A stretch of 64,000 nucleotides of DNA from NCBI RefSeq assembly GCF_022171985.1, contig NZ_JAJVHF010000001.1, forward strand, positions 992,001 to 1,056,000. Direction: 5' to 3'. Under the pieces are notes generated by a model that was not told where the DNA came from, did not search any database, and saw nothing but the letters and a program-made list of their open reading frames with translations. Shown piece after piece: positions 62,995 to 64,000 of the stretch. Numbering within the stretch: the first letter of the stretch is position 1; each line of letters begins with the position of its first letter. This DNA is from Huaxiibacter chinensis (GTDB lineage: Bacteria; Pseudomonadota; Gammaproteobacteria; Enterobacterales; Enterobacteriaceae). A program made the position numbers and the translations under genes.

Positions 62995-63047
62995 TCATTT
63001 TTGCACCAACAGTTTCTGCTGTTAGCGCGATGCGTGAATTTAGTGCA

Positions 63048-64000
63048 TCAGGAGGTAAGCGTACCCTCTTCACGCACGCTGGCAGCCAACTCTTCTCCCG
63101 CCAGCTGAAGCTGATACATCTGCCAGTAACGCCCTTTCGCTTCGAGGAGTTCGCGGTGGGTGCCTCGTTCAACGGCCTGACCGCGATGCAGCACGAGGAT
63201 AGTGTCGGCCTCCACAATGGTCGACAGGCGGTGGGCAATCACCACCAGCGTGGTCTGTTTGCGCACCGCCGCCAGTGCCTGCTGGATCGCCTGTTCGGTA
63301 CCGGAGTCAATGCTCGCCGTGGCTTCATCGAGGATCAAAATCTGTGGCGTATCAATCAGCACCCGGGCCATTGCCAGGAGCTGTTTTTGCCCGACGGAGA
63401 GATTGTTACCCTGCTCGCCCAATCGGGTATGGATCCCGTCGCTCATTCCGCGCGCCAGTTCTGCCAGCTGCACCTTCTCGAGCACCTGCCAGACCTGCTC
63501 CTCGCTAAACGGACGCCCAAGCGTGACGTTGGCAAAAAAGGAGTCCGCCATCACAACCGGGTCCTGTTGCACCATTGCCACCCCTTTACGCAACGCGTTG
63601 TGGCTCAACGTCGGAAGCGGCCGCCCGTCCAGAAGGATCTCCCCTTTCGTTAACGGGTAGTAACCCATCATCAGGCTGGCGAGGGTGCTTTTGCCGCTGC
63701 CGGTGTGCCCTACCAGGGCGATAAAACTGCGTGAAGGGACGTCGAGCGTGATGTCCTTCAGCACCAGACGGTCGTCACGGTAGGCGAAGGAGACGTTATC
63801 AAAGCGGATAGCGCCGCTCTGCAACGGACGATCGTCACTGCCATAGGTCTGACGCGGGCGGTCCATCAGTTCGAACACACGCTCGCCGGCCACCACCGCC
63901 TGCTGCAGGATGGATTGCTGGGTCGTCAGTTCAATTAAAGGCTCGTTCAGACGGCCCAGATAGCTGATAAAAGCATACAGAACCCCGACTTCAATCGTGC
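63048..64000 (-). CDS. mdlB: ABC transporter MdlB, C-terminal part only (runs off the window)
   Basis: Half of the MdlAB multidrug/lipid-type ABC exporter. The part in view is about 317 residues, reading from the last membrane segment ([16 protein letters not shown]) through the ATPase domain; E. coli MdlB has 593. Walker [10 protein letters not shown], the signature [15 protein letters not shown] and Walker [13 protein letters not shown] are intact, with the switch His in IAHRLST. The stop is at 63048; the start lies beyond the window. Confidence 0.97.
   Translation of the reverse strand, partial: TIEVGVLYAFISYLGRLNEPLIELTTQQSILQQAVVAGERVFELMDRPRQTYGSDDRPLQSGAIRFDNVSFAYRDDRLVLKDITLDVPSRSFIALVGHTGSGKSTLASLMMGYYPLTKGEILLDGRPLPTLSHNALRKGVAMVQQDPVVMADSFFANVTLGRPFSEEQVWQVLEKVQLAELARGMSDGIHTRLGEQGNNLSVGQKQLLAMARVLIDTPQILILDEATASIDSGTEQAIQQALAAVRKQTTLVVIAHRLSTIVEADTILVLHRGQAVERGTHRELLEAKGRYWQMYQLQLAGEELAASVREEGTLTS

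Overview
The window is a chromosomal segment of a member of the Enterobacteriaceae, most like the Enterobacter/Lelliottia/Leclercia group. The evidence is near-identical proteins and gene order to the purK-to-mdlB region of E. coli (about 10-12 min), shown here in reverse. The genus is an inference; no rRNA or other diagnostic marker is present. No insertion sequence, prophage, CRISPR array, tRNA or rRNA was seen.

Layout. 1-3.5 kb: purK (cut by the window start), selU and a lineage-specific porin in the place where E. coli K-12 has rhsD and allantoin genes. 3.5-15.9 kb: ybbP-ybbA / tesA-ybbO-cnoX, fetAB iron exporter, qmcA-ybbJ, and cueR/copA copper control (copA carries a conserved frameshift site that yields a copper chaperone). 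15.9-21.6 kb: the small RNA ChiX, ybaP, ybaK, ushA, fsr and ybaL. 21.6-32.1 kb: housekeeping genes gsk, hemH, adk, htpG (heat-shock promoter), recR-ybaB, dnaX (frameshift site for gamma), apt, ybaN, priC and rsmS. 32.1-42.5 kb: mscK, acrR/acrAB, tomB-hha and maa. 

42.5-58.5 kb is the accessory part: ylaC, a MocR regulator diverging from a GNAT acetyltransferase, the Zur-boxed rpmE2-ykgO alternative ribosomal proteins, a small sugar locus (PTS EIIBC, ManD-type dehydratase, GntR/UTRA regulator), pdeB, ybaA, a lacI-lacZ pair with no lacY, a yczE/YczR-type membrane protein and MocR pair, and a two-gene AT-rich cassette of small proteins. 58.7-64 kb returns to conserved backbone: 4.5S RNA, atl, ybaY, tesB, glnK-amtB under a clear sigma-54 promoter, and mdlB (cut by the window end).

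The most interesting candidates are the unassigned PTS/dehydratase/GntR locus, the small two-gene RHH cassette, the MocR-GNAT pair, and the palindromic repeat arrays next to gsk and htpG. Several regulatory signals were read directly: CueR, AcrR, Zur, LacI (three operators), sigma-32, sigma-54 and NtrC sites.
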